Below, one piece after another: positions 55,301 to 63,999 of a DNA stretch of 64,000 nt. A program made the translations under genes and the position numbers. The number at the start of each line of letters is the position of its first letter. The first letter of the stretch is position 1. Where the stretch lies: positions 1 to 64,000 of the forward strand of contig JAVBLO010000007.1 of assembly GCA_031553415.1 (NCBI GenBank), in the 5' to 3' direction. Origin of the DNA: JAIRVZ01 sp031553415. Its GTDB lineage: Bacteria > Bacteroidota > Bacteroidia > Bacteroidales > Azobacteroidaceae. The notes below the pieces were generated by a model, which had not been told where the DNA came from, did not search any database, and saw nothing but the letters and a program-made list of their open reading frames with translations.

Positions 55301-55595
55301 CATAATCTAAGGTAACATTTAAAATTTTCCTACCATTCAAGTTTACACTTTTATCTTTCATTCCCAGGTATGAAAAGACCAAAGCGTCGTCCGGCATTGC
55401 CTGAATTTTATAATTACCATCAATATCCGTAGTGCCAACAGTTTTCCCTTTGATAGCAATTCTTACACCAATCAACGGTTCTTTTTGCGAGTCGACCACC
55501 TTTCCAATAACTTCTGTCTGTGTTTGTGACCATAAAGAAAAGTTTCCTAATCCAAATAAAAACAACAGAAACGTAAAAATTTTTATTTTTTTCAT
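52371..55595 (-). CDS. SusC-family TonB-dependent receptor
   Basis: This 1074-aa protein has a signal peptide (to about 24). A carboxypeptidase-like domain follows (about 27-105; GKVVDSQKEPLIGVRIAIKG), with a TonB-box region EEVVAIGYGTMKRRDLTSAIS. Plug (LAGKISGVQV) and 22-strand barrel domains follow, ending in aromatic VGGLNLTF. It imports oligosaccharides released at the surface, powered by TonB. It heads the PUL operon. Confidence 0.95.
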   Translation of the reverse strand: MKKIKIFTFLLFLFGLGNFSLWSQTQTEVIGKVVDSQKEPLIGVRIAIKGKTVGTTDIDGNYKIQAMPDDALVFSYLGMKDKSVNLNGRKILNVTLDYAAVEMEEVVAIGYGTMKRRDLTSAISSVQAKDIENIPVTNAAQALAGKISGVQVTQAQGSPDSEISIRVRGGISITQDNDPLYIIDGFPAEDGLRMIDPSDIATIDVLKDASATAIYGARGANGVIVITTKSGAEGKATINFDMYVGFKKISKYLDVLNSEQFVKLEYERVAIGNNLTEKQKIANIYGPGWDSELSESENLYNFWNSIPGTYAGRPGVDWQKEVFGSGTPLTQNYKVSVNGGNKDTKYNASYAWNSDDGIMDNSGFQRHNIRMRLDQKLSSKLKFAGNVNYVDETTEGLGSLQDGGQFGRLTHVIQSRPVSGYVDEDAGLITQQSDPYYDDDSGNQIQNPIISTLAEKRTRANKITTLNGELSYQIIKNLTYKGVAGLRHREYQDEVFYTEQSRQAINAGAPYGYINRTDYDSWSISNTLTYVWKIDKKQSFDAMIGQEYWQQDSYSLLTTSNNFPRENFGLDDMSLGITPGVPKSVRYTEKLLSFFGRVNYNLQQKYLAMFTLRADGSSKFGANHKWGVFPSGSLAWRASEEEFVRNWGIFSNLKLRFGYGTAGNNRIANYLSMSKMTSSWMAQDKQMATSYYSSQLPNPDLKWETDITTNLGLDFGFLDQRIQMTVDLYNNSTKDLLLNSKIPLFSGYPSTMKNIGKTRNRGIEISLTTYNIRTKDFEWVTNFNISANKNKVIALAESDYFTEKSLWSKGDFNEEDYYFAVGQPTGQMYGYVDDGIYTVEDFNFDPVSKTYTPEAGLVYDEGNVPQPGSWKYKDTSGDGKITSDDKEVIGNANPDCFGGMTNTFTYKDFDFSFMLSYQIGNEVYNANRMYFSKLTNKGRNVLEDSSNRFTYIDGNGDNVLTDPVKLAALNQGKIMAAVNPSSTLKLSSYFVEDGSFLKLSNITLGYTLPKPLVKKVGINNLRIYATAYNLLTLTGYSGYDPEVNTKPNGGLTPGIDWGAYPRAYSFVGGLNLTF

Positions 55596-55794
55596 GATAA
55601 AAAATATAAGTTCTTTTGGTTGTAAAATTAGGTTATGTTAATATGATTAACTTACTAAAATAGTTCACATATTTTAAAACATAACCCTGATAATTATAAT
55701 TTTGTTTCAGGAAAGTTCAATTTTAACTACAACCGGAGAAAATTAAGATTTGTTTGGTTATTTCTGCTTTACAGATTAAAAAAATATTCAATTC

Positions 55795-56183
55795 GGGCAC
55801 GATTTGAATGTTTTTCGACAGGATTTACGGGATTGAAAGGATAACTGTGTAGCGGTTTGATTTTTGTAACCGTGTGGCATCAGCCCACGGTCAATAAATG
55901 CCATCCATGCCGTGATGCAATGCGCGTTATAGGCGTAAGCGCTCGGCGTAGTTTTTAACTACGTCGTATCTAAAAGCAAAGCTCTGCTTTGCAAATGGCA
56001 AGCCTGGAGGCTTGCTTCTAACAACGACGTAGTTGAAAACTACGCCGAGCGCTTACGCCAGATAACACTGTATCTCAGAAATCGTGTGTAAGGTTAAAAC
56101 CCGCGGTTACAAAAATCAAACTGCTACACAGTTATCCTTTCAATCCCGTAAATCCTGTCAAAAAAAACATTCAAATAGAGCCC
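55795..56183. repeat. Nested ~390-bp palindromic element
   Basis: Outer inverted arms match from GGGC (55795) and ATTTGAATG (55802-55810) to CATTCAAAT (56168-56176) and GCCC (56180). Long near-perfect pairing continues through GACAGGATTTACGGGATTG, GGATAACTGTGTAGC and GGTTTGATTTTTGTAACCG. Inside, GGCGTAAGCGCTCGGCGTAG pairs with its reverse complement. Two short hairpins sit in the centre (GCAAAGC/GCTTTGC, GCAAGCC/GGCTTGC). The unpaired parts of the arms differ by small indels. No gene lies in 55596-56214. Confidence 0.85.
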
Positions 56184-56214
56184 TATATGAAGATAATTAA
56201 CAACAAAATATATT

Positions 56215-56934
56215 ATGGATTCATCAATGATTAGAGAACTTCCTTTGAAAGGAGCATATAACGTACGTGATTTGGGCGGATATCTTACTGCAAATGGAAA
56301 AACTGTGAAATGGAAAACTATCTTCCGCTCAGGGGATTTAAATAACCTCACAGAGCAGGATTTAAAATATCTGGAAGCAATTCCATTAAAAATAACCATT
56401 GATTTCCGTGATGCAGAAGAAATAAAAAGAGCGCCGGATCGTAAGCCTGCATCCCTGGAAAAACAATATTTTCTTCCGATTGAAACCGGGAATGTAATTG
56501 AGTTTCAGAAAATATCCCCTGAATTAGCTCCTACTCTTTTGGTTGAAGCTAATAAGTTTATTGTCAGGAACAGCCAGGAAACCTATAAAAAATTCTTTGA
56601 AATTTTGATGGATGAAAAGGCTACACCTCTATTATTTCATTGTTCGGCCGGAAAAGACCGGGCTGGTCTTGGCGCCGCATTATTTCTTTCCTCTTTAGGA
56701 GTCGATAGGGAAATCATTATCAAGGATTATCTTTTAACTAATGATTACTTGAGAGATAAATATGCTTCTATTATTGATTTTATGCCAATGCTGGCTCCCC
56801 TGATGCAAGCGAAAAAAGAATATATCCAGGCCGCATTTGATACAATTGACAATGAATTTGGAGGTATGGATAATTATTTGATAAGTAATCTGGACGTAGA
56901 TTTAGAAAAAATGAAATTCTTATATACAAATTAA
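56215..56934 (+). CDS. Tyrosine phosphatase (Y_phosphatase3 type)
   Basis: This 239-aa cytosolic protein has the family's N-terminal NVRDLGGYLTANGKTVKWKTIFRSG, split by a turn. The catalytic P-loop HCSAGKDRAG is near 142-151, with Cys nucleophile and Arg. It acts on protein phosphotyrosine/serine or on phospholipid or sugar phosphates. The sugar-kinase gene follows after 21 bp, so the two are coexpressed. The palindrome ends 32 bp upstream. Confidence 0.88.
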   Translation: MDSSMIRELPLKGAYNVRDLGGYLTANGKTVKWKTIFRSGDLNNLTEQDLKYLEAIPLKITIDFRDAEEIKRAPDRKPASLEKQYFLPIETGNVIEFQKISPELAPTLLVEANKFIVRNSQETYKKFFEILMDEKATPLLFHCSAGKDRAGLGAALFLSSLGVDREIIIKDYLLTNDYLRDKYASIIDFMPMLAPLMQAKKEYIQAAFDTIDNEFGGMDNYLISNLDVDLEKMKFLYTN

Positions 56935-56955
56935 TCCTATATTAATTTTAGCACC

Positions 56956-58041
56956 ATGAATAAATACATGCAAATTGCCGGAAATTTTGCTATTGCCGGT
57001 ACGCCTGAGAGTCTTTCTGTACTTGGGGCAGGACATATCAATGATTCTTTTATCCTGAGAACCGTTGAAACTGACAAACCTGATTACATGTTACAACGCA
57101 TCAATCATCACATATTCAAAGATGTGGATATGTTACAGAATAACATTCAGGAAGTAACTTCTCATATCCGCCGGAAATTAGAGGAAAAAGGAGAAAAAGA
57201 TATCGACCGGAAAGTATTGACTATTATTCCCGCCAAAGATGGAAAGTTATATTATTTCGATGGCGAAAGTTACTGGAGATTGTATTTGTTAATCAAAGGA
57301 GGACGAAGTTTTGATATTATCAATTCCCAATTAGCTTATGAAGCCGGGAAAGCATTCGGTGACTTCCAGTCTTATCTTGCCGATTTAGACCAACCTTTAG
57401 GGGAAACCATCCCTGATTTTCATAATATAGAATTCCGTTTGCAACAGTTCAAACAGGCTTTATCAGATGATTTGGCCGGCAGGGTTAAAAATAACTGGGA
57501 GCTTATCAGGGAAATTGAAAGCCGTGCAGAAGAAATGTGTCTGCCTAATCGCTTATACAGGGAAGGTAAACTTCCTAAACGGACTAATCATTGTGATACG
57601 AAAGTAAACAATATTTTGTTTGATGAATCGGGCAATGTGTTGTGTGTGGTTGACTTAGATACAGTAATGCCTGGATTTGTATTGTCTGATTTCGGTGATT
57701 TTATGCGTACCGGAGCAAATACCGGCGCCGAAGACGATACTGATTTGGCCAAAGTTGGAATTAACCTGGAAATTTTTGAAGGATATGCCAAAGGATATGC
57801 CGAAAAAGCAAAATCATTCCTTTTGCACATTGAAATTGATAACCTTGCTTTTGGAGCTAAATTGCTGACATACATGCAAACTGTTCGTTTCTTTACCGAT
57901 TACCTCAATGGTGATACATATTACAAAATACATCATCCCGAACATAATTTACAGCGGACAAAAGCTCAATTAAAATTGCTTCAGGAAATGGAGAAACATT
58001 TTGATGAAATGAAAGCGATTGTAAGTGAGTCTTTCAAATAA
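56956..58041 (+). CDS. APH-fold sugar kinase, NahK-like
   Basis: This 361-aa protein has the APH phosphotransferase fold. The N-lobe has GAGHINDSF, and the catalytic loop is NHCDTKVNNILFD, with VVDLDTVMPG holding the metal Asp. The layout fits N-acetylhexosamine 1-kinase (NahK) and related sugar kinases. Substrates could be GlcNAc/GalNAc released from the nearby GAG locus (inferred). It ends 4 bp before the converging PBP1C stop. Confidence 0.78.
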   Translation: MNKYMQIAGNFAIAGTPESLSVLGAGHINDSFILRTVETDKPDYMLQRINHHIFKDVDMLQNNIQEVTSHIRRKLEEKGEKDIDRKVLTIIPAKDGKLYYFDGESYWRLYLLIKGGRSFDIINSQLAYEAGKAFGDFQSYLADLDQPLGETIPDFHNIEFRLQQFKQALSDDLAGRVKNNWELIREIESRAEEMCLPNRLYREGKLPKRTNHCDTKVNNILFDESGNVLCVVDLDTVMPGFVLSDFGDFMRTGANTGAEDDTDLAKVGINLEIFEGYAKGYAEKAKSFLLHIEIDNLAFGAKLLTYMQTVRFFTDYLNGDTYYKIHHPEHNLQRTKAQLKLLQEMEKHFDEMKAIVSESFK

Positions 58042-58045
58042 AAAA

Positions 58046-60445
58046 TTATTCAATTTTAAAGGAGACCGAAAGTGTATTCCCTTCATTATCAACCACTGTC
58101 ATTATGTGGTCTCCGATTGAAGGAATTAATGCCATTTTATGAAAATAGTCAGTAGAACCTACATAATCTCCATCCAAATGCCAGTATACAGTGGCATCCG
58201 GATGGAGATGTGCCAATTCGAAAACCAGCTCACTTTTACTGCCATCCATTAATTTGGTCATTGAAATCCTGGCGCCACTTTGGGGATATACAAATTGCAT
58301 GACTCGGAATTCTCCGCTTCCGTCACAACCGGGCTTGAAAGGAGGCAAGTTTTTATAGGTTGTATGATGTTGTTTGTAAAACATGGCCCATGCAGGAGGT
58401 AGAACAAACCATGTTGTTTGCTTGATTCCATCATTTCCCGCACAATTTTCATAAACACGAAAGTGTTCATCCTCGGTTACATTGATTAATACGTGATAAG
58501 GGCAGGCTTCTGTTTTTAATCCGGCAGAGCAAATCAAAGTTGTGTCGATTTGTTCGCAATAAGGACCTTTAAGGCATCCGCTTTGAGAACAAATTTCTGT
58601 CTCTACAAATACGTTGGATGGCTTTTTAAACCAGGATGAAGATGGTAATATGTTGAAAATGTCGAACATAATTGGTCCGGCTGTCCTCGCACCTGTTAAT
58701 TCGGGTTTGCCATCTCCGGCTGAATTTCCAACCCAAACACCAACTACATACCGGGGAGTTATACCTACAGCCCACGCATCCCGGAATCCGTAACTTGTTC
58801 CGGTTTTCCATGCGATTTCCTGTATGGAGGAAATGTGCCGCCAATCAATTTCTTCCGGCCGGTTTACTTCTTTTAAAGCCTGAAAAGTCTGGTAAATAGC
58901 GCCGATTCTGTCTTTGTCAGTTTGATGGGTTGTTTTGGTATCTTTTTTACCCGGATTCTGTAATATTTCAGGATATCCTGTTGCAATTTCTTTCTGAGCG
59001 ATATATCCGTTTAATTCTTTAGCCATATTGTTATATACAGAGGTTACATCCCAAAGGGAAACTTCTGCACCTCCTAATATAAGGGCAAGTCCGTAAAATG
59101 AAGCAGGCTGATTCAAAGTTGTAATGCCTGATTTTTTCAAATAATCATAAAACTTCGGGACACTGTATTTCCTTAGTTCCTGTACGGCAGGAACATTCAG
59201 GGAACGAGCCAAAGCTTCTGATGCAGGAACAGCTCCATCGAATTGCCTGTTGAAGTTTTGAGGTGTAAACCCATTGATATTGAGTGGAATATCCGGAATT
59301 AAAGTATTGGGCAATAATTCTCCTTCTTCCAACATGGCACAATAGAGAAATGGTTTCAAAATGCTTCCTGAACTTCTTGGGGAACGGATGACATCAACCT
59401 GATTTCCCGAATTTTTATTATTGAAATCTACATTGCCGCAATAAGCTATAACCTGATTTTTTTGCACATCAATTACGATGGCAGCCATATTTTTAATATC
59501 GCTGCGTACAAATTCTTCATGCCATTGGTTCAGAATATTTTCAACCTGCATTTGCATCCCTTTTTCAACAGAAGAAATACAATATTCTCCTTTGTTGTTT
59601 TTGTAAAAATAGCTGACTAAGTGAGGCGCGGTTTGTGGTAGAGGTAAGGGAGATTCAGGTAAAACTTCATAGAGAGCCAATTCATAAGTTGTTTTATCAA
59701 TGATGTTTCTATCGTATAATTTTTTTAGCAAGCGGTTTCTTTTTTCTACCAGTGTTTTCCTGTTTTTGGATAGATGAATAGATGCAGGAGCGTTAGGAAG
59801 TACTGCCAGGGTTGCAGCTTCCGCCCATGATAAATCATTCGATGAATGACCGAAATAACGCCATGCTGCGGCGTCAAGTCCAACTACATTCCCGCCGAAA
59901 GGCGCATGAGAAGCGTAAAGAGCCAGTATTTTTCCTTTAGAATAACGGAATTCCAAACGTGTTGCCCAAATTATTTCGATTAGTTTTTCACCATAAGTAC
60001 GCTTTTCTTTCCGTGCAAGGCGAATGGTTTGCATCGTGATGGTACTTCCTCCGCTCACAATGCATTTGGCTTTCAGGTTTTGCCACGAAGCTCTTGCAAT
60101 AGATAATGGATTGACCCCCCAATGGAAATAGAAATATTGGTCTTCAAATTCGATGATGCAAATTTTAAATTTTTCCGGAATTGTATCTGTTGGTGGAAAT
60201 CTCCATTGGTTATCTGTGGCGATGCGGGCGCCGAGTAATTCGTGGTTCCTGTCGGCAACTACAGTAGAGTAGGGGGTGTTGAATAGTTTTTGGGGCAGAC
60301 AGAATATATACCAGATTAGGAGTGCAATAAAAGCTGTTACAATTATGGATTTACGGGGATTAGAGCGGATTTTGGTTGTTACCTTGTTGACGAAAATCCT
60401 CCCCCTGCCCCCTCCAAAGGGGGATAGCTGACGCCAATTATTCAT
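58046..60445 (-). CDS. pbpC: Penicillin-binding protein 1C
   Basis: This 799-aa protein has a membrane helix (about 33-50) and a transglycosylase domain (about 65-235; EDQYFYFHWGVNP, GGSTITMQT). The transpeptidase has SGSILK (SxxK), SLN and KTG in WKTGTSYGFRDAW. A C-terminal BiPBP_C-type domain follows with paired Cys (CSQSGCLKGPYC). The family polymerises peptidoglycan. The only ATG (60445) lies inside a foldback repeat, so the first ~14 residues (to LSPFGGGRGRI) are repeat-derived. Confidence 0.92.
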   Translation of the reverse strand: MNNWRQLSPFGGGRGRIFVNKVTTKIRSNPRKSIIVTAFIALLIWYIFCLPQKLFNTPYSTVVADRNHELLGARIATDNQWRFPPTDTIPEKFKICIIEFEDQYFYFHWGVNPLSIARASWQNLKAKCIVSGGSTITMQTIRLARKEKRTYGEKLIEIIWATRLEFRYSKGKILALYASHAPFGGNVVGLDAAAWRYFGHSSNDLSWAEAATLAVLPNAPASIHLSKNRKTLVEKRNRLLKKLYDRNIIDKTTYELALYEVLPESPLPLPQTAPHLVSYFYKNNKGEYCISSVEKGMQMQVENILNQWHEEFVRSDIKNMAAIVIDVQKNQVIAYCGNVDFNNKNSGNQVDVIRSPRSSGSILKPFLYCAMLEEGELLPNTLIPDIPLNINGFTPQNFNRQFDGAVPASEALARSLNVPAVQELRKYSVPKFYDYLKKSGITTLNQPASFYGLALILGGAEVSLWDVTSVYNNMAKELNGYIAQKEIATGYPEILQNPGKKDTKTTHQTDKDRIGAIYQTFQALKEVNRPEEIDWRHISSIQEIAWKTGTSYGFRDAWAVGITPRYVVGVWVGNSAGDGKPELTGARTAGPIMFDIFNILPSSSWFKKPSNVFVETEICSQSGCLKGPYCEQIDTTLICSAGLKTEACPYHVLINVTEDEHFRVYENCAGNDGIKQTTWFVLPPAWAMFYKQHHTTYKNLPPFKPGCDGSGEFRVMQFVYPQSGARISMTKLMDGSKSELVFELAHLHPDATVYWHLDGDYVGSTDYFHKMALIPSIGDHIMTVVDNEGNTLSVSFKIE

Positions 60446-60500
60446 GATAATTTGATTGTGCGTAAGCCTATCCCCCTTTGGAGGGGGCAGGGGGAGGATT
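60395..60500. repeat. Perfect 33-bp inverted repeat, C/G-rich
   Basis: Arms at 60395-60427 and 60468-60500 are perfect reverse complements. Their core is CCCCCTGCCCCCTCC, and the loop is 40 nt. The left arm lies in the pbpC 5' coding region and the loop contains its ATG. C/G-rich foldbacks of this kind may be a mobile or structural repeat family of the genome; other copies cannot be sought here. Confidence 0.85.
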
Positions 60501-60519
60501 CTTCCAGCATTGTTATAAT

Positions 60520-62610
60520 TTATTTCAATCCTCTATTTTCAAGTAACGCATCAACATGCGGTTCAGAACCTCTGAAATTGCGATACATCACATCTGCATC
60601 TTCGCTTCCGCCCGGAGCCAGAATATATTTGCGGAATTTGCCTGCAACTTCTTTGTTGAAAATATTTCCGGTTTCAACGTATGCATTGAATGCATCGCAA
60701 TCCAATACTTCCGACCAGATATAACTGTAATATCCGGCAGTGTATCCTCCTGCCATTGTGTGACGGAAATAAGTGCTGCGGTAACGTGGCGGAATTTGAG
60801 AGATTAAGCCTCTGTCGGATAGCGTTTTTGCTTCAAATGCCAAGACGTCAAAATCTTTTGATAATTCTTTGGTATGGTAATCCATATCCAAATAAGAAGC
60901 AGCCAGATATTCGGTTGTTTTGAATCCTTGTCCGAATTTCGACGATTTGTCTATTTTTTCAATTAATTCCTGTGGAATAACTTCTCCCGTTTCATGATGT
61001 TTGGCATATTGTGCTAATACTGCCGGTTGGAATGCCCAATGTTCCATTACCTGGGAAGGTAATTCTACAAAGTCGGTAGGAGTGTCTACAGTTCCTGCAT
61101 AATGAACATCTCTGAATAAGTTGTGCAATGCGTGACCGAATTCATGGAAGAATGTTTCTGTTTCGTCAGCGCTTAGCAGAGCAGGTTTGCCTCCGGTTGG
61201 CCGGGAGAAATTACAAACAATGTATGTAATGGGCATCACACGTTTTCCTTCTGCATTATAGGATTGGTCACGGTATGTACCACACCAGGCTCCGCCTCTT
61301 TTAGAACCGGGACGTGCAAAAAGGTCGATGTATAAAACGCCTAATTCTGTTTTTCCGTCTGAATCCAGGCAAAGGAATGCCTCTGCATCGGGGTGAGGCT
61401 TCGGAACATCATTTAATGCTTTGAAAGATATTCCATATAATTGGTTGCACACCCAGAAAATACCGTCTCTTACATTGGCTGATTTGAAATAAGGACGAAT
61501 CATTTCATCAGACAATTCATATTTTTGGTGCATGATTTTTTCGCTGTAATATCTCCAATCGTATGCTTCAAATGGAGAAATACCTTTAGCCAGTGCTTCC
61601 ATGTCTTTCAATTCAGTTTTTGCCATATTCAATGCCGGTGTCCAAATTTGGTCTAATAAAGAATATACGGCTTGAGGCATTTTGGCCATGCGTTCAGCCA
61701 ATACATATTCGGCAAAATCTTTATAACCCAATAATTTTGCTTTTTGGGTTCTTAAGGAAATTAATTTCTGTATAACTTGTTTGTTATCTTTGTCGTTATT
61801 GTTGTTGCAGCGGTTCAGGTAAGCGTCCAACATTTGTTTGCGCAGGTCCCTTATGTCTGAGAATTGCAAAAACGGCATGACGCTGGGATTGTCCAGTCCG
61901 AACATCCAACCTTTTTTACTGGCTTCTTCGGCTCTTTTTGCTGAAGATTCTTTCAAATCCTGTGGCAATCCGGATAAATTTTCTTCCTTGTCTGTTAGCA
62001 TTTCGTATGAGCCTGTTTCAGCCAATACATTTTGTTCGAAAAGTGTTTCCAATGTTGAAAGTTGTTCATTGATACTTTTCAAAGTGTCTTTGTCTGCTTG
62101 TGCCAACAAAGCTCCGTTACGGACAAAACTTTTGTATGTTTCGTCAAGCAGTTTGGCATCTTCCTTATTCAGATTGTATTTGGCTTTATTGTCATATACA
62201 AACTTAACCCTTTCAAATAAAGCCGGATTCATTAAAATATTATCGGAATGGGCAGATAATCTGGGAGTTATTTCTGTTTCATATTCCAATAATTCGGGAG
62301 TGCTTTCAGCACTGGTGGCGCTGAAAAACACCAAAGCGACTTTATTTAACAAATTATGTGTGCGGTCTAACGCTACAATCGTATTTTCAAAAGTGGCTTC
62401 CGATTGATTATCAGTGATATTTTTAACATCTTTTTCCTGTAGGGCGAAAGCTTTGTCGAAAGCATCCTTATAAACATTCAATGTGATTTTCTCAAAAGAA
62501 GGTAATTCATAAGTACCTTCCCATTGCATAATTAGCGGGTTTGTTTCTTGTTTGTTGTTACAACTCATAAAAGCAAGCAATAAAAGTGGAATAAAGAATA
62601 ATTGTTTCAT
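60520..62610 (-). CDS. dcp: M3-family zinc metallopeptidase (Dcp-like), lipoprotein
   Basis: The ATG at 62610 gives a lipoprotein signal (FMSC, Cys17). The frame could start at 62643, but those residues come from a foldback repeat. The roughly 696-aa enzyme has the zinc motif HEFGH (FFHEFGHALHNLF) and DFVELPSQVMEHW, typical of M3 oligopeptidases and peptidyl-dipeptidases. The C-terminus has SEVLDCDAFNAY. It degrades short peptides, probably in the periplasm. Confidence 0.9.
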   Translation of the reverse strand: MKQLFFIPLLLLAFMSCNNKQETNPLIMQWEGTYELPSFEKITLNVYKDAFDKAFALQEKDVKNITDNQSEATFENTIVALDRTHNLLNKVALVFFSATSAESTPELLEYETEITPRLSAHSDNILMNPALFERVKFVYDNKAKYNLNKEDAKLLDETYKSFVRNGALLAQADKDTLKSINEQLSTLETLFEQNVLAETGSYEMLTDKEENLSGLPQDLKESSAKRAEEASKKGWMFGLDNPSVMPFLQFSDIRDLRKQMLDAYLNRCNNNNDKDNKQVIQKLISLRTQKAKLLGYKDFAEYVLAERMAKMPQAVYSLLDQIWTPALNMAKTELKDMEALAKGISPFEAYDWRYYSEKIMHQKYELSDEMIRPYFKSANVRDGIFWVCNQLYGISFKALNDVPKPHPDAEAFLCLDSDGKTELGVLYIDLFARPGSKRGGAWCGTYRDQSYNAEGKRVMPITYIVCNFSRPTGGKPALLSADETETFFHEFGHALHNLFRDVHYAGTVDTPTDFVELPSQVMEHWAFQPAVLAQYAKHHETGEVIPQELIEKIDKSSKFGQGFKTTEYLAASYLDMDYHTKELSKDFDVLAFEAKTLSDRGLISQIPPRYRSTYFRHTMAGGYTAGYYSYIWSEVLDCDAFNAYVETGNIFNKEVAGKFRKYILAPGGSEDADVMYRNFRGSEPHVDALLENRGLK

Positions 62611-62626
62611 TTGACTATTTATTAGA

Positions 62627-62689
62627 TTAGCCACGAATTCCACAAATTAACATAAAAATAAAAATGCAATTTGTGAAATTCGTGGCTAA
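62627..62689. repeat. Foldback with 22-nt arms
   Basis: TTAGCCACGAATTCCACAAATT-type left arm (62627-62648) pairs with the right arm (62668-62689) with one mismatch. It sits between the sigma factor and peptidase genes and overlaps the longer peptidase start. Confidence 0.8.
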
Positions 62690-62698
62690 AAATTATTA

Positions 62699-63292
62699 TC
62701 AATCCATTGTCAATATCATGTTTTTCTCTTCAGCCATCCGCCTCATATTCAGAATAGCATAACGCATGCGGCCTAATGCAGTATTAATGCTAACGCCAGT
62801 GATGTCTGCAATTTCTTTGAAACTTAAGTCCTGATAGTAGCGAAGAATTAAGACTTCTTTTTGATTATCCGGCAGATATTCTATCAATTTTTTCACGTCG
62901 GCAAGAATTTGGGTTTTGACTAATTCGTCTTCAATGGTTCCATCTGAAAATTTTTGATTGTTAAACAAATCTACTTCGAATTCATCATTCGAAACCATTT
63001 GTTCATTCTTTTCCTGCCTGAAGTTGTCGATGATTAAATTATGGGCGATGCGGCTGATCCAAGCGCGGAATTTTCCGTTTTCAGTGTATCTGCCTTGTTT
63101 TATGGTAACGATAGCTTTAACGAAAGTTTCCTGGAAGATATCTTCTGCCAGTTCTGTATTGCGTACTATAAAATAGATATAAGAATAAACATTATCCTTG
63201 TGGCGATTCAATAAAACATCAAAAGCAGTGTTACTGCCTTGGGCGTATTGTTCAACCAACTCTTCGTCAGTCATGGATCTTAATGTAGTCAT
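62699..63292 (-). CDS. RNA polymerase sigma factor, ECF type
   Basis: This 197-aa protein has sigma region 2 (about 10-85; RHKDNVYSYIYFIVRN, FRAWISRIAHNLIIDNFR) and region 4 (about 130-185; LPDNQKEVLILRYYQDLSFKEIADITGVS). No anti-sigma gene is adjacent. It resembles the constitutive ECF sigma found beside housekeeping genes across Bacteroidales. Confidence 0.9.
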   Translation of the reverse strand: MTTLRSMTDEELVEQYAQGSNTAFDVLLNRHKDNVYSYIYFIVRNTELAEDIFQETFVKAIVTIKQGRYTENGKFRAWISRIAHNLIIDNFRQEKNEQMVSNDEFEVDLFNNQKFSDGTIEDELVKTQILADVKKLIEYLPDNQKEVLILRYYQDLSFKEIADITGVSINTALGRMRYAILNMRRMAEEKNMILTMD

Positions 63293-63405
63293 TACTTTTA
63301 GATATTAGTTCAAAAGTAATCGTGTGCGATAGGCAGATTTTTTATTGGTTTATGGTACAAAGGAAAAAATAATATTGTTAAAAAGCAAATAAAAATACTT
63401 AAAAG

Positions 63406-63489
63406 TTAAGAGTTAAGAATTAAGAGTGAAGAGTTTTTGAATACTAAAGGTATAAATCCAAACCATAACTCTTAATTCTTAACTCTTAA
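63406..63489. repeat. AAGAGTTAAGAATT-unit foldback
   Basis: TTAAGAGTTAAGAATTAAGAGT (63406-63427, 22 nt split by units) is matched by its exact complement at 63468-63489. It lies 4 bp beyond the acyl-CoA dehydrogenase stop and is likely that gene's terminator. Confidence 0.75.
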
Positions 63490-63492
63490 TTC

Positions 63493-63999
63493 TTAACTTT
63501 GTTTGTAGTATCCCAAACTGTCGATGTTGAAGTTATTGATGAAGTCCTGGATTTTTTTCAATTCAGCTTCTCCATAGTTGATATATACTTCAGCAGAGCG
63601 GCGGAATTGTTCCGGATCTTTATTGGTATCCAATAATAATAAGTATCCGAGAATAGTATGTCCGGCAACTTCAACCAAGCGGCGTGCCTGGAAATCAATA
63701 TATTCATTGTCTTTTATTTCAACAATTTTAGCTACAAGCGATTCGTAAATTTCGGTCATTGCGATTAACCGTTTTTTCAAAGGCTCTAATTCGGGAGCTA
63801 CGTGTTCTGCTTCATAAGCACGCATTTGTGAAAGGAATGTGCCTGTGGTTACGTGGCGGATAGCAGCAACTACCTGCAATTGAGTTGTTCCTTCGTAGAT
63901 GTTTGTGATACGGGCATCACGATAGATGCGTTCGCAAGCATAATCTTTCATAAAGCCGGAACCACCATGCACCTGGATGGCATCGTATGCATTCTGGTT
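63493..63999 (-). CDS. Acyl-CoA dehydrogenase, C-terminal part (partial)
   Basis: The frame is open to the window edge, leaving about 168 residues. HGGSGFMKDYACERIYRDARITNIYEGTTQLQ is the hallmark C-terminal stretch of acyl-CoA dehydrogenases, with the FAD-dimer contact region, here read in pieces. A helical extension of about 110 residues follows, as in the long ~570-aa dehydrogenases. It oxidises acyl-CoA with FAD; the substrate cannot be inferred. Confidence 0.9.
   Translation of the reverse strand, partial: NQNAYDAIQVHGGSGFMKDYACERIYRDARITNIYEGTTQLQVVAAIRHVTTGTFLSQMRAYEAEHVAPELEPLKKRLIAMTEIYESLVAKIVEIKDNEYIDFQARRLVEVAGHTILGYLLLLDTNKDPEQFRRSAEVYINYGEAELKKIQDFINNFNIDSLGYYKQS

Noticed and set aside
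61838..62407. Antisense 189-codon frame opposite the peptidase
   Set aside because: Mirror of the real gene; Ser/Leu-rich composition typical of antisense frames.
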